A stretch of 64,000 bases of DNA, taken from the NCBI GenBank assembly GCA_963714055.1, contig OY970227.1, positions 930,001-994,000 of the forward strand, written 5' to 3'. Both the position numbers and the translations under genes were made by a program. A model generated the notes under the pieces. The model was not told where the DNA came from. It was given only the letters and a program-made list of their open reading frames with translations, and did no database searches. The DNA is from JACDBE01 sp963714055. Lineage in GTDB: Bacteria > Actinomycetota > Acidimicrobiia > Spongiisociales > UBA5794. Shown piece by piece: positions 9,043 to 18,241 of this stretch (position 1 is its first letter; every line of letters begins with the position of its first letter).

Positions 9043-10134
9043 ATGAGCGGACCGGCGATCCTGGTCGCCATCAAAGGGTTGGGCATCGGCGGTGCCGAGA
9101 AGCTCATCGCCGAGAGCGCCTCCAAGTGGGACCGCACCCGGTTCGACTACCGCGTCGTCTACGCCCTCCCGTGGAAGGACCAACTGGTCGCCCCGATCGA
9201 GGCCCTCGGGATACCGGTGACCTGCATCGGGACCAAGCGGGGGATGACCCCGTCGGCGTGGTGGCGCCTGCGCAAGGAGGCCGCCGCCGCCGACCTGGTC
9301 CACGCCCACTTACCCGCCATGGGGGCTGTGGCCCGGGTCTTCTCGGGTCGGCCGGTGGTGTACACCGAGCACAACGTGGCCTCGTCGTACCGCGGCCCGG
9401 TGCGCTGGGCCAACCGGCTCACCTACCGTGGCAACGCCGCGGTGACCACCGTGTCGGCGGCGGTGGCCACTTCGATCGCCAACTACCCGGGTCCCGATCC
9501 ACAGGTGGTGCCCAACGGCGTCTCGTGTGACGTGCCGGCGGGGGCGCCGGACCGGGTCCGCAGGGAGCTCGCCATCGACGGCGAGGCGCCTCTCGTGGTG
9601 CACGTGGGCAACATCCGACCCCACAAGGGCCATGCCAACCTGGTGGCGGCAGTGGCGCACCTGCTCGCCACCCACCCCGACGTCACCGTGGTGTCGATCG
9701 GCGGCGAGAAGCACGACGGTGACCTCGCCCGGGTCCGGGCACTGGCCGAAGACGCCGGGGTCACCGGCCGTCTCCGCTTCCTGGGACGGCGTCCCGACGC
9801 CCTCGACTTCATCGCCGCCGCCGACGTCTTCGTCAACCCCGCAGACTTCGAGGGCCTGCCCGTCGCCGTCCTCGAGGCGATGGCGCTGGGCCGCCCGGTG
9901 GTCGCCACCGCGGTCGGCGGTGTGCCCGGGCTGGTCCACGAAGGGGAGACCGGGCTCCTGGTGCCGCCCGGAGACCCTTCCGCCCTGGCGGCGGCGACGG
10001 CCCGGGTGCTGGATGACCCCGATCTCGGCTTCTCACTCGGGGCCGCCGGGGCGAAGCTGGTCGAGGCCGAGTACTCGCTGGAGGCCATGGTGCGCCAGAT
10101 CGAGTCGATCTACGACGAGGTGCTCGGTGCCTAG
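9043..10134 (+). CDS. Glycosyltransferase family 4 (GT-B fold)
   Basis: 363 residues. N-terminal GIGGAEKLIAESASKW is the GT4 glycine-rich loop; VYTEHNVASSYRG is the acceptor-side EHN motif; VHVGNIRPHKGHANLV begins the donor domain (about residue 185); NPADFEGLPVAVLEAMALG contains the EX7E motif (about 270). The ATG at 9043 is preceded by a run of seven G. The stop overlaps the GTG of the following GNAT gene. It starts the plus-strand half of the polysaccharide locus; donor and acceptor are unknown. Confidence 0.87.
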   Translation: MSGPAILVAIKGLGIGGAEKLIAESASKWDRTRFDYRVVYALPWKDQLVAPIEALGIPVTCIGTKRGMTPSAWWRLRKEAAAADLVHAHLPAMGAVARVFSGRPVVYTEHNVASSYRGPVRWANRLTYRGNAAVTTVSAAVATSIANYPGPDPQVVPNGVSCDVPAGAPDRVRRELAIDGEAPLVVHVGNIRPHKGHANLVAAVAHLLATHPDVTVVSIGGEKHDGDLARVRALAEDAGVTGRLRFLGRRPDALDFIAAADVFVNPADFEGLPVAVLEAMALGRPVVATAVGGVPGLVHEGETGLLVPPGDPSALAAATARVLDDPDLGFSLGAAGAKLVEAEYSLEAMVRQIESIYDEVLGA

Positions 10135-11095
10135 CACGGTCGCCATCACGGTCCGCCCCTTCGAGGGCGCCGATCTCGACGAGGTGCTCGACGTGATGCG
10201 GCTGTCGCTGGGCGAGTCCGCGGTGCTCCGGCGCACCCCGGACCTCTTCGCCTGGAAGCACTTCGACAACCCCTTCGGCCGGTCGATCATCCTGGTGGCC
10301 GAGTCGGGTGGGGCGATCGTCGGGCTGCGCGCCTTCATGCGATGGGAGCTGGTGACCGCACGGGGGGAGCGGCTCCGGTGCGTCCGGGCCGTCGACACCG
10401 CCACCCACCCCGACCACCAGCGGCGGGGGATCTTCCGGACCCTCACCCTCGCCGCCGTCGACCACGCCCGCGACGACGGCGTCGACCTGGTGTTCAACAC
10501 CCCCAACCCCAGGTCCGGGGCCGGCTACCTCACCATGGGCTGGTTCGAGGTCGGCCGGCTCGGGGTCATGGCGGCCCCGGGGATTCGCAGGCCTGGGGCC
10601 CAGGCCGCGGCAGGGACGCTCCCCGATCCCGACGGCTGGGTGGCGGGGGCCAGGCCGCTGGCCGATCGACCGCTGGCCGCCGTCGCCGACCGGCCTGCCG
10701 CAGGGTTGCGCACCCCCCGCACCCCGGAGTATCTGGCATGGCGCTTCTCGGGGCACCCCACCGCCGGCTATCTGGCGGTCGATTCCGGGGCGTCGACGGC
10801 GGTGGTTCGGCCCAACGTGCGCGGCAGGTGGAAGGAGCTCGTGCTCTCCGACGTGTTCGGCCCCCGCCCCGCCGCCGCCATCCGCGCCACCGTGTTGCAC
10901 AACCGTGCCGCCTACCTCGCCACCTGGTTCTCGGGAGGCTCTCCGGAGCGGGCCGCCGCTCTCCGCAGCGGCGTGCTGCCCGTCCCCAGCGTGCGTACCC
11001 TGACCCTGGTGGCCAACCCGCTGCGCCCGATCGACGCCCGGATCACGTCGCTGGCCGGGTGGGACCTGGCGTCGAGCGACCTGGAACTGCTGTGA
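10127..11095 (+). CDS. GNAT-family N-acetyltransferase
   Basis: 322 residues. The GNAT core is at the N-terminus: strand/helix AITVRPFEGADLDEVLDVM, then VRAVDTATHPDHQRRGIFRT (about residues 85-105), where QRRGIF is the acetyl-CoA pyrophosphate loop, then FNTPNPRSGAGYLTMGW. The C-terminal 170 residues form a second, diverged GNAT-like half (TPEYLAWRFSGHPTAGYLAV), as in double-GNAT proteins that modify sugars or peptides. The GTG at 10127 overlaps the GT4 stop by 8 bases, indicating translational coupling. A role in acetylating an amino-sugar precursor is inferred from context. Confidence 0.75.
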   Translation: MPSTVAITVRPFEGADLDEVLDVMRLSLGESAVLRRTPDLFAWKHFDNPFGRSIILVAESGGAIVGLRAFMRWELVTARGERLRCVRAVDTATHPDHQRRGIFRTLTLAAVDHARDDGVDLVFNTPNPRSGAGYLTMGWFEVGRLGVMAAPGIRRPGAQAAAGTLPDPDGWVAGARPLADRPLAAVADRPAAGLRTPRTPEYLAWRFSGHPTAGYLAVDSGASTAVVRPNVRGRWKELVLSDVFGPRPAAAIRATVLHNRAAYLATWFSGGSPERAAALRSGVLPVPSVRTLTLVANPLRPIDARITSLAGWDLASSDLELL

Positions 11096-11154
11096 GCCCG
11101 ATCACCATCCGCACGCATCCCGTGAGCCGGCACATCGTCGGCGGGGCCCGCTGA
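11092..11154 (+). CDS. Possible 20-residue coupling/leader ORF
   Basis: A 20-codon frame opens with GTG overlapping the GNAT stop (GTGA) and ends with TGA overlapping the ATG of the Wzy-like gene (TGATG). Predicted peptide starts VSPITIRTHPVSRHIVGG. It could carry ribosomes from the GNAT gene to the next gene. No other support; may be chance. Confidence 0.2.
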   Translation: MSPITIRTHPVSRHIVGGAR

Positions 11155-12536
11155 TGCTCGCCCTCGTCCCCATGCTCGGCGGGCTGGCGCTGGTGGTCGC
11201 CTACGGCATCGCCATCGCCAATGCCAACGAGCACGTCTCGGCGTTCGGGGTGGCGGTGGTGGCGGCGATCGTCATCGGGTTCATCGCCGTCGGGGTGACC
11301 ACCAAAGAGGACAAGAAGTGGCTACCCACGATGATCATGGCCGGCTTCACCGCCAAGCTGATCGCCTCGACGGTGCGTTGGTGGGTGCTGGTCGACTTCT
11401 ACCAGGGCTCGGGCGACGCCGTCGGCTACCACAAGTTCGGTCACGAGTACGTGCACCTGTGGCGCACATTCCACCTGCCCCCGATGGCCTCCGGCACCGA
11501 GGCCATGGAGGGGTTGGTCGGCCTGGTATACGTCCCCTACGCCCCCAACTTCCTGGGCGGCTTCTACATGTTCGCCACGCTGGCCTTCATCGGGCAGATC
11601 TTCTGCTACATGGCCTTCCGCAACGCCACCGTGCCCCGCCGCAACAAGCTGTACGCCGTCGCCATCTTCTTCGTGCCCACCATCGTCTACTGGCCGTCGA
11701 GCATCGGCAAGGAGTCGGTGATCGTCCTCGGGCTGGGCATCGCCGCCTACGGCCTGTCCAGGGTCCTCGCCCAGGGGAGCTTCGGCTCGCTGGTGACCAT
11801 CTCGATCGGGCTGCTCATCGCGGGGATCATCCGTCCGCACATCTCGGCGATGGTGGCGGCGGCCGGGGTGTTCGCTCTGGTCTTCAGCAAGGGAACCGGG
11901 GTGGCCACGATGCGGGCGAAGCGATTACCGCTCATCGCCCTCTCGCTCGGTGGGCTGGCGGTGCTGGTGCTGATCAGCGCGGCCAATTTCAACATCAGTC
12001 TCGAGTCCGGGGTCGGGGAGATCGACGAGTTCGTCACCTCGGTCGAGGGGCAGACCACGACCGGGGGCTCGTCGGTCGAAGGCGGGTTCATCTCCAGCCC
12101 GCTCGAGTTCCCCGAGGTGACGCTGCGGGTGTTGTTCCGGCCCCTCCCGTACGAGGCGCACAACCCGCCCGCCTTCGCCAGCAGCCTCGAGGGCGCCGCC
12201 CTCCTGTTGCTGGTGATCTGGAAGTTCATCCCGATGGTGAGGCGCGGCTTCCGGTCCCGCCGTGACCCTTACATGCTGTTCTGCATCATGTTCACGTTCC
12301 TCTTCATCATCGCCTTCTCCTCCTTCCTCAACCTCGGCCTGATGGCCCGGGAGCGGTCGCAGGTCATGCCCTTCTTCCTTGCGATGATCGTGGCACTGGG
12401 GTTCGGCCCGCCGAAGGACGCCGAGGACGCCGACGCACCGGAGACGGCGGCTCCGGCGTTGGAGGGCGAGCCCGAGCCGGCCGGCTACCCGTTCTCGCCG
12501 GGGGCCGTGGGAGCGGCCGGGTCCCCGCTCCCCTGA
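11154..12536 (+). CDS. Polytopic membrane protein, probable Wzy-like polysaccharide polymerase
   Basis: 460 residues with about ten hydrophobic segments. The hallmark stretch is PTIVYWPSSIGKESVIVLGL (about residues 175-195), a cytoplasmic/periplasmic hinge often seen in EpsG/Wzy-like membrane proteins of actinobacterial glycan loci. A large non-membrane loop (about 265-345, NFNISLESGVGEIDEFV onward) follows, then further helices and a Glu/Ala/Pro-rich cytoplasmic tail. Presence beside Wzz-like, WbpM-like and MraY-like genes supports a polymerase role, but Wzy proteins are poorly conserved and a flippase or glycosyltransferase-like function cannot be excluded. Its 3' end overlaps the convergent MraY-like gene by 52 bases. 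Confidence 0.55.
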   Translation: MLALVPMLGGLALVVAYGIAIANANEHVSAFGVAVVAAIVIGFIAVGVTTKEDKKWLPTMIMAGFTAKLIASTVRWWVLVDFYQGSGDAVGYHKFGHEYVHLWRTFHLPPMASGTEAMEGLVGLVYVPYAPNFLGGFYMFATLAFIGQIFCYMAFRNATVPRRNKLYAVAIFFVPTIVYWPSSIGKESVIVLGLGIAAYGLSRVLAQGSFGSLVTISIGLLIAGIIRPHISAMVAAAGVFALVFSKGTGVATMRAKRLPLIALSLGGLAVLVLISAANFNISLESGVGEIDEFVTSVEGQTTTGGSSVEGGFISSPLEFPEVTLRVLFRPLPYEAHNPPAFASSLEGAALLLLVIWKFIPMVRRGFRSRRDPYMLFCIMFTFLFIIAFSSFLNLGLMARERSQVMPFFLAMIVALGFGPPKDAEDADAPETAAPALEGEPEPAGYPFSPGAVGAAGSPLP

Positions 12537-13489
12537 CGGCCCAGGAACCCGAGCGCGCCCAGCGCGGCGACCGTCCCCACCAGCACCGATGCCATCACCA
12601 CGACGGTGACGGTGTCGCCGAGGAGGGCGTCGCACGCCACGACGATGCCCACCAGCACCACCTGGGCGCCGGTCATCGCCAGCGTCACCCTCCACACCGA
12701 CAGGCCCCTCCGGTGGAGCTGGTCGTAGAGGTGGTTGCGGTCGCCGCCGAAGGTGGGATAGCCGAGGATCCGGCGGCGCACCAGGGTCGCCACCAGGTCG
12801 ACGACGAACACCCCGAGGACCCCGGCGACGGCGAGGAGCGACCACGCCGAGCCGGCGTCGGCGGCGTCGGCGATCCCGTAGACCAGGAAGACCGCCACCG
12901 TGTAGGAGCCGTTGTCCCCGAGGAACAACCTGGCCCTCGGCCAGTTCCACACCAGGAACCCGAGCAGTGCCGACGCCAGGACGATCCCGAACCCGAGGTC
13001 GAGCCCGTGGACGTCGGCGAGCACCGCCAGCCCGAGTGCGGAGACGGTGGCCACCGATCCCGCCAGCCCGTCGAGGCCGTCGAAGAGATTGACCGCGTTG
13101 ACCGCCACCACCACCAGGAGGACCCCGATGACCTTCACCGCCGAGCCGCCCTCGAACCCCGGGGCGGCCGAGGCGAGCACCAGCACGATGCCGAAGCCGA
13201 TCTCCACCACCAGCCGCAGCAACCTGGGGAGCCCGACCCGGTCGTCCACCGCTCCCAGGGCGAGCGCCAGCAGCGAGGCGACGAACAGCCCGGGGTCGAA
13301 GCTCGACGAGAGTGCCATCCCGACGTGGACGGCGACGAACACGGCGAAGCCGCCCAGTGCGGGCACGCTCCCACTGTGCGGCTTCAGCTCGCTGCCATCG
13401 GGTCGATCGACCATGCCGACGCGGTGACCGAGCCGGACCAGCACCGCCCCGGCCAACGCCGCCACCAGGAGCGTCAGCGGGCCGACCAC
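12485..13489 (-). CDS. MraY/WecA/TagO-type glycosyl-1-phosphate transferase
   Basis: 334 residues, about ten transmembrane helices. Conserved blocks are visible in order: KPHSGSVPALGG, GAVDDRVGLP (Mg-binding DD), NAVNLFDGLDGLAGS, FLGDNGSYTVAVFLVYG and GGDRNHLYDQLHRRG. These define the family that transfers a sugar-1-phosphate from a UDP-sugar to undecaprenyl phosphate. The GTG at 13489 follows GGAGGTG and overlaps the end of the GT4-GNAT gene. In this context it is the likely initiating transferase for the surface polymer; a teichoic-acid or O-antigen-type start unit is equally possible. Confidence 0.85.
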   Translation of the reverse strand: MVGPLTLLVAALAGAVLVRLGHRVGMVDRPDGSELKPHSGSVPALGGFAVFVAVHVGMALSSSFDPGLFVASLLALALGAVDDRVGLPRLLRLVVEIGFGIVLVLASAAPGFEGGSAVKVIGVLLVVVAVNAVNLFDGLDGLAGSVATVSALGLAVLADVHGLDLGFGIVLASALLGFLVWNWPRARLFLGDNGSYTVAVFLVYGIADAADAGSAWSLLAVAGVLGVFVVDLVATLVRRRILGYPTFGGDRNHLYDQLHRRGLSVWRVTLAMTGAQVVLVGIVVACDALLGDTVTVVVMASVLVGTVAALGALGFLGRQGSGDPAAPTAPGENG

Positions 13490-15259
13490 GTCAGCACCTC
13501 CGACGGCTCGCCCTCGTGCACCTCGATGGTGTCCCGGCGCTCGAACCCCATCGCCTCGTAGGCGGCGATCGCTCCCTGGTTGCGAGCTCCCCACCACCAC
13601 CCGCACTCCGTCGACGCCCCTTTCGGCCATGGCGGCGAGGAACCGGTCTCCCAGCGCCCTTCCCAGCCCGCGGCGGCGCACCTCGTAGTCGACCGCCATC
13701 GAAAGCAGCTCGGCGTGCGGCCCGTCGTCGTCACCCGAGCCGTAGCGGAGCGTCTCCCATGCCCGGCGGGCCACCGAAGGCCGAACCAGGCGAGGGATGG
13801 CGGAGAACCCGGCTCCCACCCCGTGCCTGCGGAGGAAGTCGCGGTAGAAGGAACCGGTGTCGGCCACCCCGGCGACGAACCCGACCGGGCGCCACACCCC
13901 GTCGGCGACCAGCACCACGGCGTCGGCCGACGCCACCAACGCCGTGTACAGCCGCTCCATGACCCCGGCACCGAGGGCAGGGAGGAACCCGGTCTCGATG
14001 GCCTCGGCGTGGAGTCGGGCGAGATGGGGGACGTCGGCCTGGGTGGCCGGCCTGATCACCGGCTGCCCGGTGGCGGGAGCGGCGGCCAGCACCGCGGCGA
14101 CGCCCTTGCGCCGGGCCACGGCGTGGTAGGTGGAGTAGACCGTGTGCACGATGTGGTCCTCGTCGAACTCGGCCCGCGCCTTGACCCGGCTGGCCTCGCC
14201 CATCGCCCGGCGTGCCGTCGGGTCGTCGCCGATCGCTTCGATCACCCGGGCCAGGACCGTGGCGTCTCCCACCGGGACGAGACGGCCGTTGACCCCGTCG
14301 TCGACCACCTGGCGGCAGCCGCGGATGTCGGTGGCGATGACCGGCAGGCCCATGGCGGCGGCCTCCATGGCCGCCCGGGGGAACCCCTCCCGGTGCGAGG
14401 CGAGCACGAAGACGTCCATGGCGGCGTACAGGCGCTCGACGTCGGTCCGCATGCCGAGCAGCCGCACCCCGGCACGTTCCGCGCCGGCGGCGAACCCGGC
14501 GCCGAGGGCGTCCGGCTTCTCCGGGTCGTCGGGGCCGATGGCCACCACCACGTAACGATCGGGCAGGGATTCCGCCGCCTCCACCAGCTCGGGGTACCCC
14601 TTCTCGGCGACCAGCCGGCCGACCGATCCGACGACGATGTCGTCGGGCCCGGCGCCGATCTCGGCGCGCGCCCGCTCCCGCTCCTCGGGACCGAAGCGGT
14701 CGGGGTCGAAGCGGGCCAGGTCGACGCCGTTGCCCAGCAGGGCGCTGCGGTGGCGGCGGGTGATGTGGTAGCGGGTCATCAGCTCGAGGTCCTCGACGCT
14801 CTGCACCAGCTCGGCGTCGGAGAAGCGCGAGGCGACGCCCTCGGTGAGGTACACCGCCGCCCGCTTCGCCATCGGGTCGTCCTCGGTGGCGTACAGCCCG
14901 TGCACCGTGTTGACCACGATGGGTACCCCGGCCAGCCGGCCGAGGACCCTGCCGTAGAGGCCCGGCTTGGGGTTGTGGGTGTGGAGGATGTCGACCTTCT
15001 CGTCCCTGAGGATGCGCCACAGGTCGCCGGCGGCGCCCAGGTCGCTCCGCAGGCTCCATCCCCGCGACGAGGTGGGGAGGGGGATGTGGCGGATACCGGC
15101 CGCCTCCAACTCGGCGACATACGGACCGGGGGCGCTGATCCCGATCGCCTCCCATCCGAATCGGGCGGCGGCGGTGAGCTGCGGCATCACCAGGTAGCGG
15201 AGGCTCAGGTCGACGGTGGTGAGGTGGGCGACCTTCACCGGCCTGCGGTGCCCGGTCAT
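13474..15259 (-). CDS. Fused GT4 glycosyltransferase - GNAT acetyltransferase, one frameshift
   Basis: A single continuous frame encodes a complete GT4 enzyme (about residues 1-385: VKVAHLTTVDLSLRYLV, IVVNTVHGLYATEDD, GSVGRLVAEKGYPELV, SHREGFPRAAMEAAAMG with the E-x7-E pair) and runs without a stop into a GNAT domain (about 400-590: VIRPATQADVPHLARLHAEA, LLSMAVDYEVRRRGLGRALG). At 13589-13592 a C-run (G-run on the coding strand) has one base too many; removing it restores ARNQGAIAAYEAMGFERRDT and the natural stop at 13474. The ATG at 15259 overlaps the upstream stop as ATGA and has GAGGTG before it. Predicted to transfer and acetylate a sugar, or to acetylate a donor that it then uses. Confidence 0.8.
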
Positions 15260-16413
15260 CCACCCACCTCGTCCCGCCCGCCGATGGTGGCGGCGTCGAG
15301 CTCGTCGGTGAGCAGCTCGTGGTAGCGGTCGACGGCGACGGCGAGACGGAAGTTGTCGAAGGCATGCTTGGCAGCCCGCTCCCCCATCTCGGCGAGTCGA
15401 CTCCGCTCGGCGCCGGCGGCAACCAGGGCGTCCACCGCCCCGTCCGCATCCCCGGGGGCCAGGACGACTCCGGTTTCCCCGTCGACGACCGCCTCGGCGC
15501 ATCCGCCCACGGCGTACACGACCGAAGGGACGCCGGCGGCCGCCGCCTCCAGCACGACGCCGGGGAGCCCCTCGGACCTCGAGGTCTGCAACAGCACGTC
15601 GGCCCAGGCGAGATGGGGAACGACGTCGGCCACCGATCCCAGCACGGTCACCCGGTCGGAAATGCCGGCGGTGTCGACGGCGGCGGCGACCTCGGCGGCG
15701 AGGGGCCCGTCGCCGACCAATCGAAGCTCGACCGGCCCTGAGGCCGCCACCCGGGCGACGACACCCACCGCGGCCACCGGGTCCTTCTCGGCCGACAGCG
15801 CTCCGACCACGACGATGCGCAACTCCTCGCCCCGCGGTTCCCGGGCGACCGAGAAGAAGCGGTCGGGAACCCCGGTCGGGGCGATTCTCACCTTCGCCGG
15901 GTCCACCCCGAGCGAGTCGACCAGCGGGGTGGCGGTGGCGGCGGCCACCGAGAAGACCCGGTCGGCGCCGGCGAGCACGAGGGCGCGCAACCGGGCATGC
16001 CGCCTGGAGCGGATCCAGAACATCGGGTCGCCGATGCTCGCCACCACCAGCCGGGGACGCCGGCGCATGGTGCGCACCGCCACCGTCGAGTACTGCACGG
16101 ACGGGCCGCCGTAGGCGAGCACGATGTCCGGTCGCCACGTGGCCAGCCGCCGCCGAAGCCCGGTCACGACACCCCGGTCGAGCTTGCCCAGGGCCTCGGG
16201 AGCCACCGCCCCCACCAGCTCGGCGTCGACCCGGGGAGTCACATCGCTACCGCTGAGGGCGACCAGCCGGACCTCCCAGCCCCGCTCGCCGAGCCCGGTG
16301 GCCAGCGCCTCCCCGAATACCTCGGCACCCCGCCGCCGATCGCTGGACACCACCACGACGAGACGGGGACGGCGAGACGACCTTCCCGGGGTCACCGGTT
16401 TCTTTCTGGCCAA
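15256..16413 (-). CDS. Glycosyltransferase family 4 (GT-B fold)
   Basis: 385 residues. RRRGAEVFGEALATGLGERG is the acceptor-domain loop; VLAYGGPSVQYSTVAVR and VVASIGDPMFWIRSRRH follow; the donor domain begins IVVVGALSAEKDPVAAVG (about residue 200) and carries TSRSEGLPGVVLEAAAAG with the EX7E pair (about 295). Start assigned to TTG at 16413 behind a G-run; a GTG about 18 bases downstream is possible. The stop overlaps the ATG of the GT4-GNAT fusion. First gene of the minus-strand run 16.4 to 12.5 kb. Confidence 0.85.
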   Translation of the reverse strand: MARKKPVTPGRSSRRPRLVVVVSSDRRRGAEVFGEALATGLGERGWEVRLVALSGSDVTPRVDAELVGAVAPEALGKLDRGVVTGLRRRLATWRPDIVLAYGGPSVQYSTVAVRTMRRRPRLVVASIGDPMFWIRSRRHARLRALVLAGADRVFSVAAATATPLVDSLGVDPAKVRIAPTGVPDRFFSVAREPRGEELRIVVVGALSAEKDPVAAVGVVARVAASGPVELRLVGDGPLAAEVAAAVDTAGISDRVTVLGSVADVVPHLAWADVLLQTSRSEGLPGVVLEAAAAGVPSVVYAVGGCAEAVVDGETGVVLAPGDADGAVDALVAAGAERSRLAEMGERAAKHAFDNFRLAVAVDRYHELLTDELDAATIGGRDEVGG

Positions 16414-16455
16414 GGACGAGCCCCCCGGTCGGCAAGAGTCAGCGCGGCGAGGCTA

Positions 16456-16770
16456 GTAGGCGCCCATCATCACGGTGGTGGCGCTGCAGCGTGTGCTTGC
16501 CCACGCCACGCAGTCGAAGACGGCGAGCGAGGTCGTCGCCGGCAAGCCGTTCGTCGTCATCGAGGACGGCGTGGTCGTGGGCGATGCCCTCGAGCGGGAG
16601 CTGCTACCGCAGAGGAGCTCGCCGAGATGCTGCGGATCGGTGGCGTGGCCCGACTCGACGACGTGGCGATGACGGTGATGGAGGATGCCGGCAAGCTCAG
16701 CATCCTCCGCATGCAGGACGCCAGGGACAGGCCCGGGCCGGAGATCTGGTCGGTCGTCGAGCGCCGGTGA
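16456..16770 (+). pseudogene. DUF421 (YetF-like) C-terminal remnant, frameshifted
   Basis: Only the cytoplasmic C-terminal domain of a DUF421 membrane protein is recognisable: TVVALQRVLAHATQSK, then GKPFVVIEDGVVVGDALERE, then after a shift near 16601-16610 AEELAEMLRIGGVARLDDVA and a typical KLSILRMQ ending, stop at 16770. The transmembrane half that should precede it is missing, and there is a stop (TAG) directly upstream. The shift needs a net loss of two bases or gain of one on the coding strand. Read as the remains of a gene truncated at the edge of the polysaccharide locus. Confidence 0.6.
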
Positions 16771-16879
16771 CCGACCGGCCTCGGTGGGTGCCAGAGCTGC
16801 AACCGGAGCGCCATCTCCGGGGAGACGCTGCCGGCCGGGAACATCCGGCGGGCATGCGGTTCTTGTCACAGTGATCTGG

Positions 16880-16885
16880 TATAAC
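16880..16885 (+). promoter_or_regulatory. -10 box for a leaderless HNH transcript
   Basis: TATAAC ends 6 bases before the ATG at 16892, so transcription would start at or next to the A of ATG and there would be no ribosome-binding site. A weak -35 (CGGTTC region) lies 17 bases upstream. Leaderless promoters of this shape are common in Actinomycetota. Confidence 0.45.
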
Positions 16886-16891
16886 GAAGGT

Positions 16892-18067
16892 ATGTTCGGT
16901 ACAACGCCAGATACCACCAATACCCGCACCACCGCCGCCCGCGTGGAAGCCTGGGAAGACGAGCTCCTCGGGATCGAAACCGAGATCACCCGACAGCGCG
17001 CCCGCCAGGTCCAACTGCTCCGCAAGCTGGACCGCCACCAGGTGGATGCCGGGGCGGGGATGCGCACCATGGGCGACTGGGTGTCCGCCCACCTCGACGT
17101 GTCCTCCCAGACCGCCAACCGGCTTGTGGCAACTGGCCAGAGCCGGCAACGAAGACATCGACGCCCTGATGGCCGACGGTCGGTGTGGCCTGGACCGGGC
17201 GGCGGTCCTGGTCAAGCTGCACGCCGCCGGTGCCACCGACCAATTGGGCGACGCCACCGCCACCCGGTTCTCGCTTGGGCGCCTCTACGGGTTGCTGGAG
17301 CGGGTGAGGTCGTTCACCGTCGACGAGGAACGCACAGGGTTCGAGCACCGGTACCTGGTGATCCAACCCTCCCTCGACGACGCCGCCTACAAACTATGGG
17401 GACTCCTCCCCGGCGTCGACGGGCAGGTCATCGCCGCCGCCTTGCACAAACGAGAGACCGAGCTCCCCGTCCTCCCCGGTGAAGGGAACGGTCAGGGGCA
17501 GCGCCGCGCCGACGCCCTCACCGCCATCTGCCTCGACACCCTCACCGGCACCGACACCGATGAGCAGGCCCGGGCGGTCACCGTCGCCGAAGTCTTCGTC
17601 GACGCCGGCCTCGCCATCCGGCGACGGCGGCGAAACCGGTGCCACCCTGCCGTCCGGGGTCAAGGTCGGTCCCAACACGCCTCGCCGAGATCCTCTGCGG
17701 CGGCAAGGTCCGGGTCATCGCCACCAACGGGCTCCACCCCGTCGCCTACACCGACCGCACCGACACCATCCCCCCGGTCATACGCCGCTTCGTGCAATGG
17801 CGGGACATGGGTCAATGCTCCATCGACGGCTGTCACAGCCGCTACCGGATCCAACCCCACCACATCCGAGAACGACACCAAGGCGGCGACCACGACCCGG
17901 ACAACCTGGTCACCCTGTGCTGGTACCACCACCACGTCGCCATCCACCAACTCGGCTACACCATCGACCCCGACACACCCACCCACCGCAGGAAACTGCG
18001 CTCCCCCCGCCAACCCACCGGGCCACCACTCCGCGACCACTACCCCCACCTCGCCACCGCAGCCTGA
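16892..18067 (+). pseudogene. DUF222/HNH endonuclease (13E12 repeat family), three frameshifts
   Basis: Read through three shifts, this is a complete DUF222-HNH protein of about 390 residues. Segment 1 (16892 to about 17123) has the N-terminal helices (EAWEDELLGIETEITRQRAR). Segment 2 (to about 17610) has DIDALMADGRCGLDRAAVLV and FEHRYLVIQPSLDDAAYKLW. A short segment 3 (to about 17680) reads SGDGGETGATLPSGVKVGP. Segment 4 to 18067 has IPPVIRRFVQWRDMG and the HNH site QPHHI...DNLVTLCWYHHHVAIH. Each change requires removal of one base, so the final frame equals the first. The family is abundant and variable in Actinomycetota, with unclear function and possible nuclease activity. It follows the DUF421 remnant, so this may be a decaying interval or a stretch of poor consensus. 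Confidence 0.75.
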
Positions 18068-18141
18068 CCGACGCCCGACTCGCGCCACCGCTTGCCCGCC
18101 CTTCGCGAGCCTTGCCGCAGCGCCCGTGCTCGTCGCCTGTT

Positions 18142-18160
18142 CGGTGGGAAGTGCCCACCG
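18142..18160 (+). terminator. Hairpin, possible terminator after the HNH gene
   Basis: CGGTGGG-AAGTG-CCCACCG is a perfect 7-bp stem with a 5-base loop, 75 bases after the HNH stop and 80 before sufU. No T-run follows, as is usual in high-GC genomes. Confidence 0.4.
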
Positions 18161-18241
18161 GGCTCACATGTCTTCATGGGGAGGCGGCGGGGGCATGCTC
18201 GAGCCGGGAATGTTCGCGGCGCCGTTAGCCTTCCCGTGGAG

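Noticed and set aside
16892..18067. HNH gene as part of a mobile element
   Set aside because: No transposase, integrase, terminal repeats or intron structure nearby; DUF222/HNH genes are ordinary chromosomal families in Actinomycetota.
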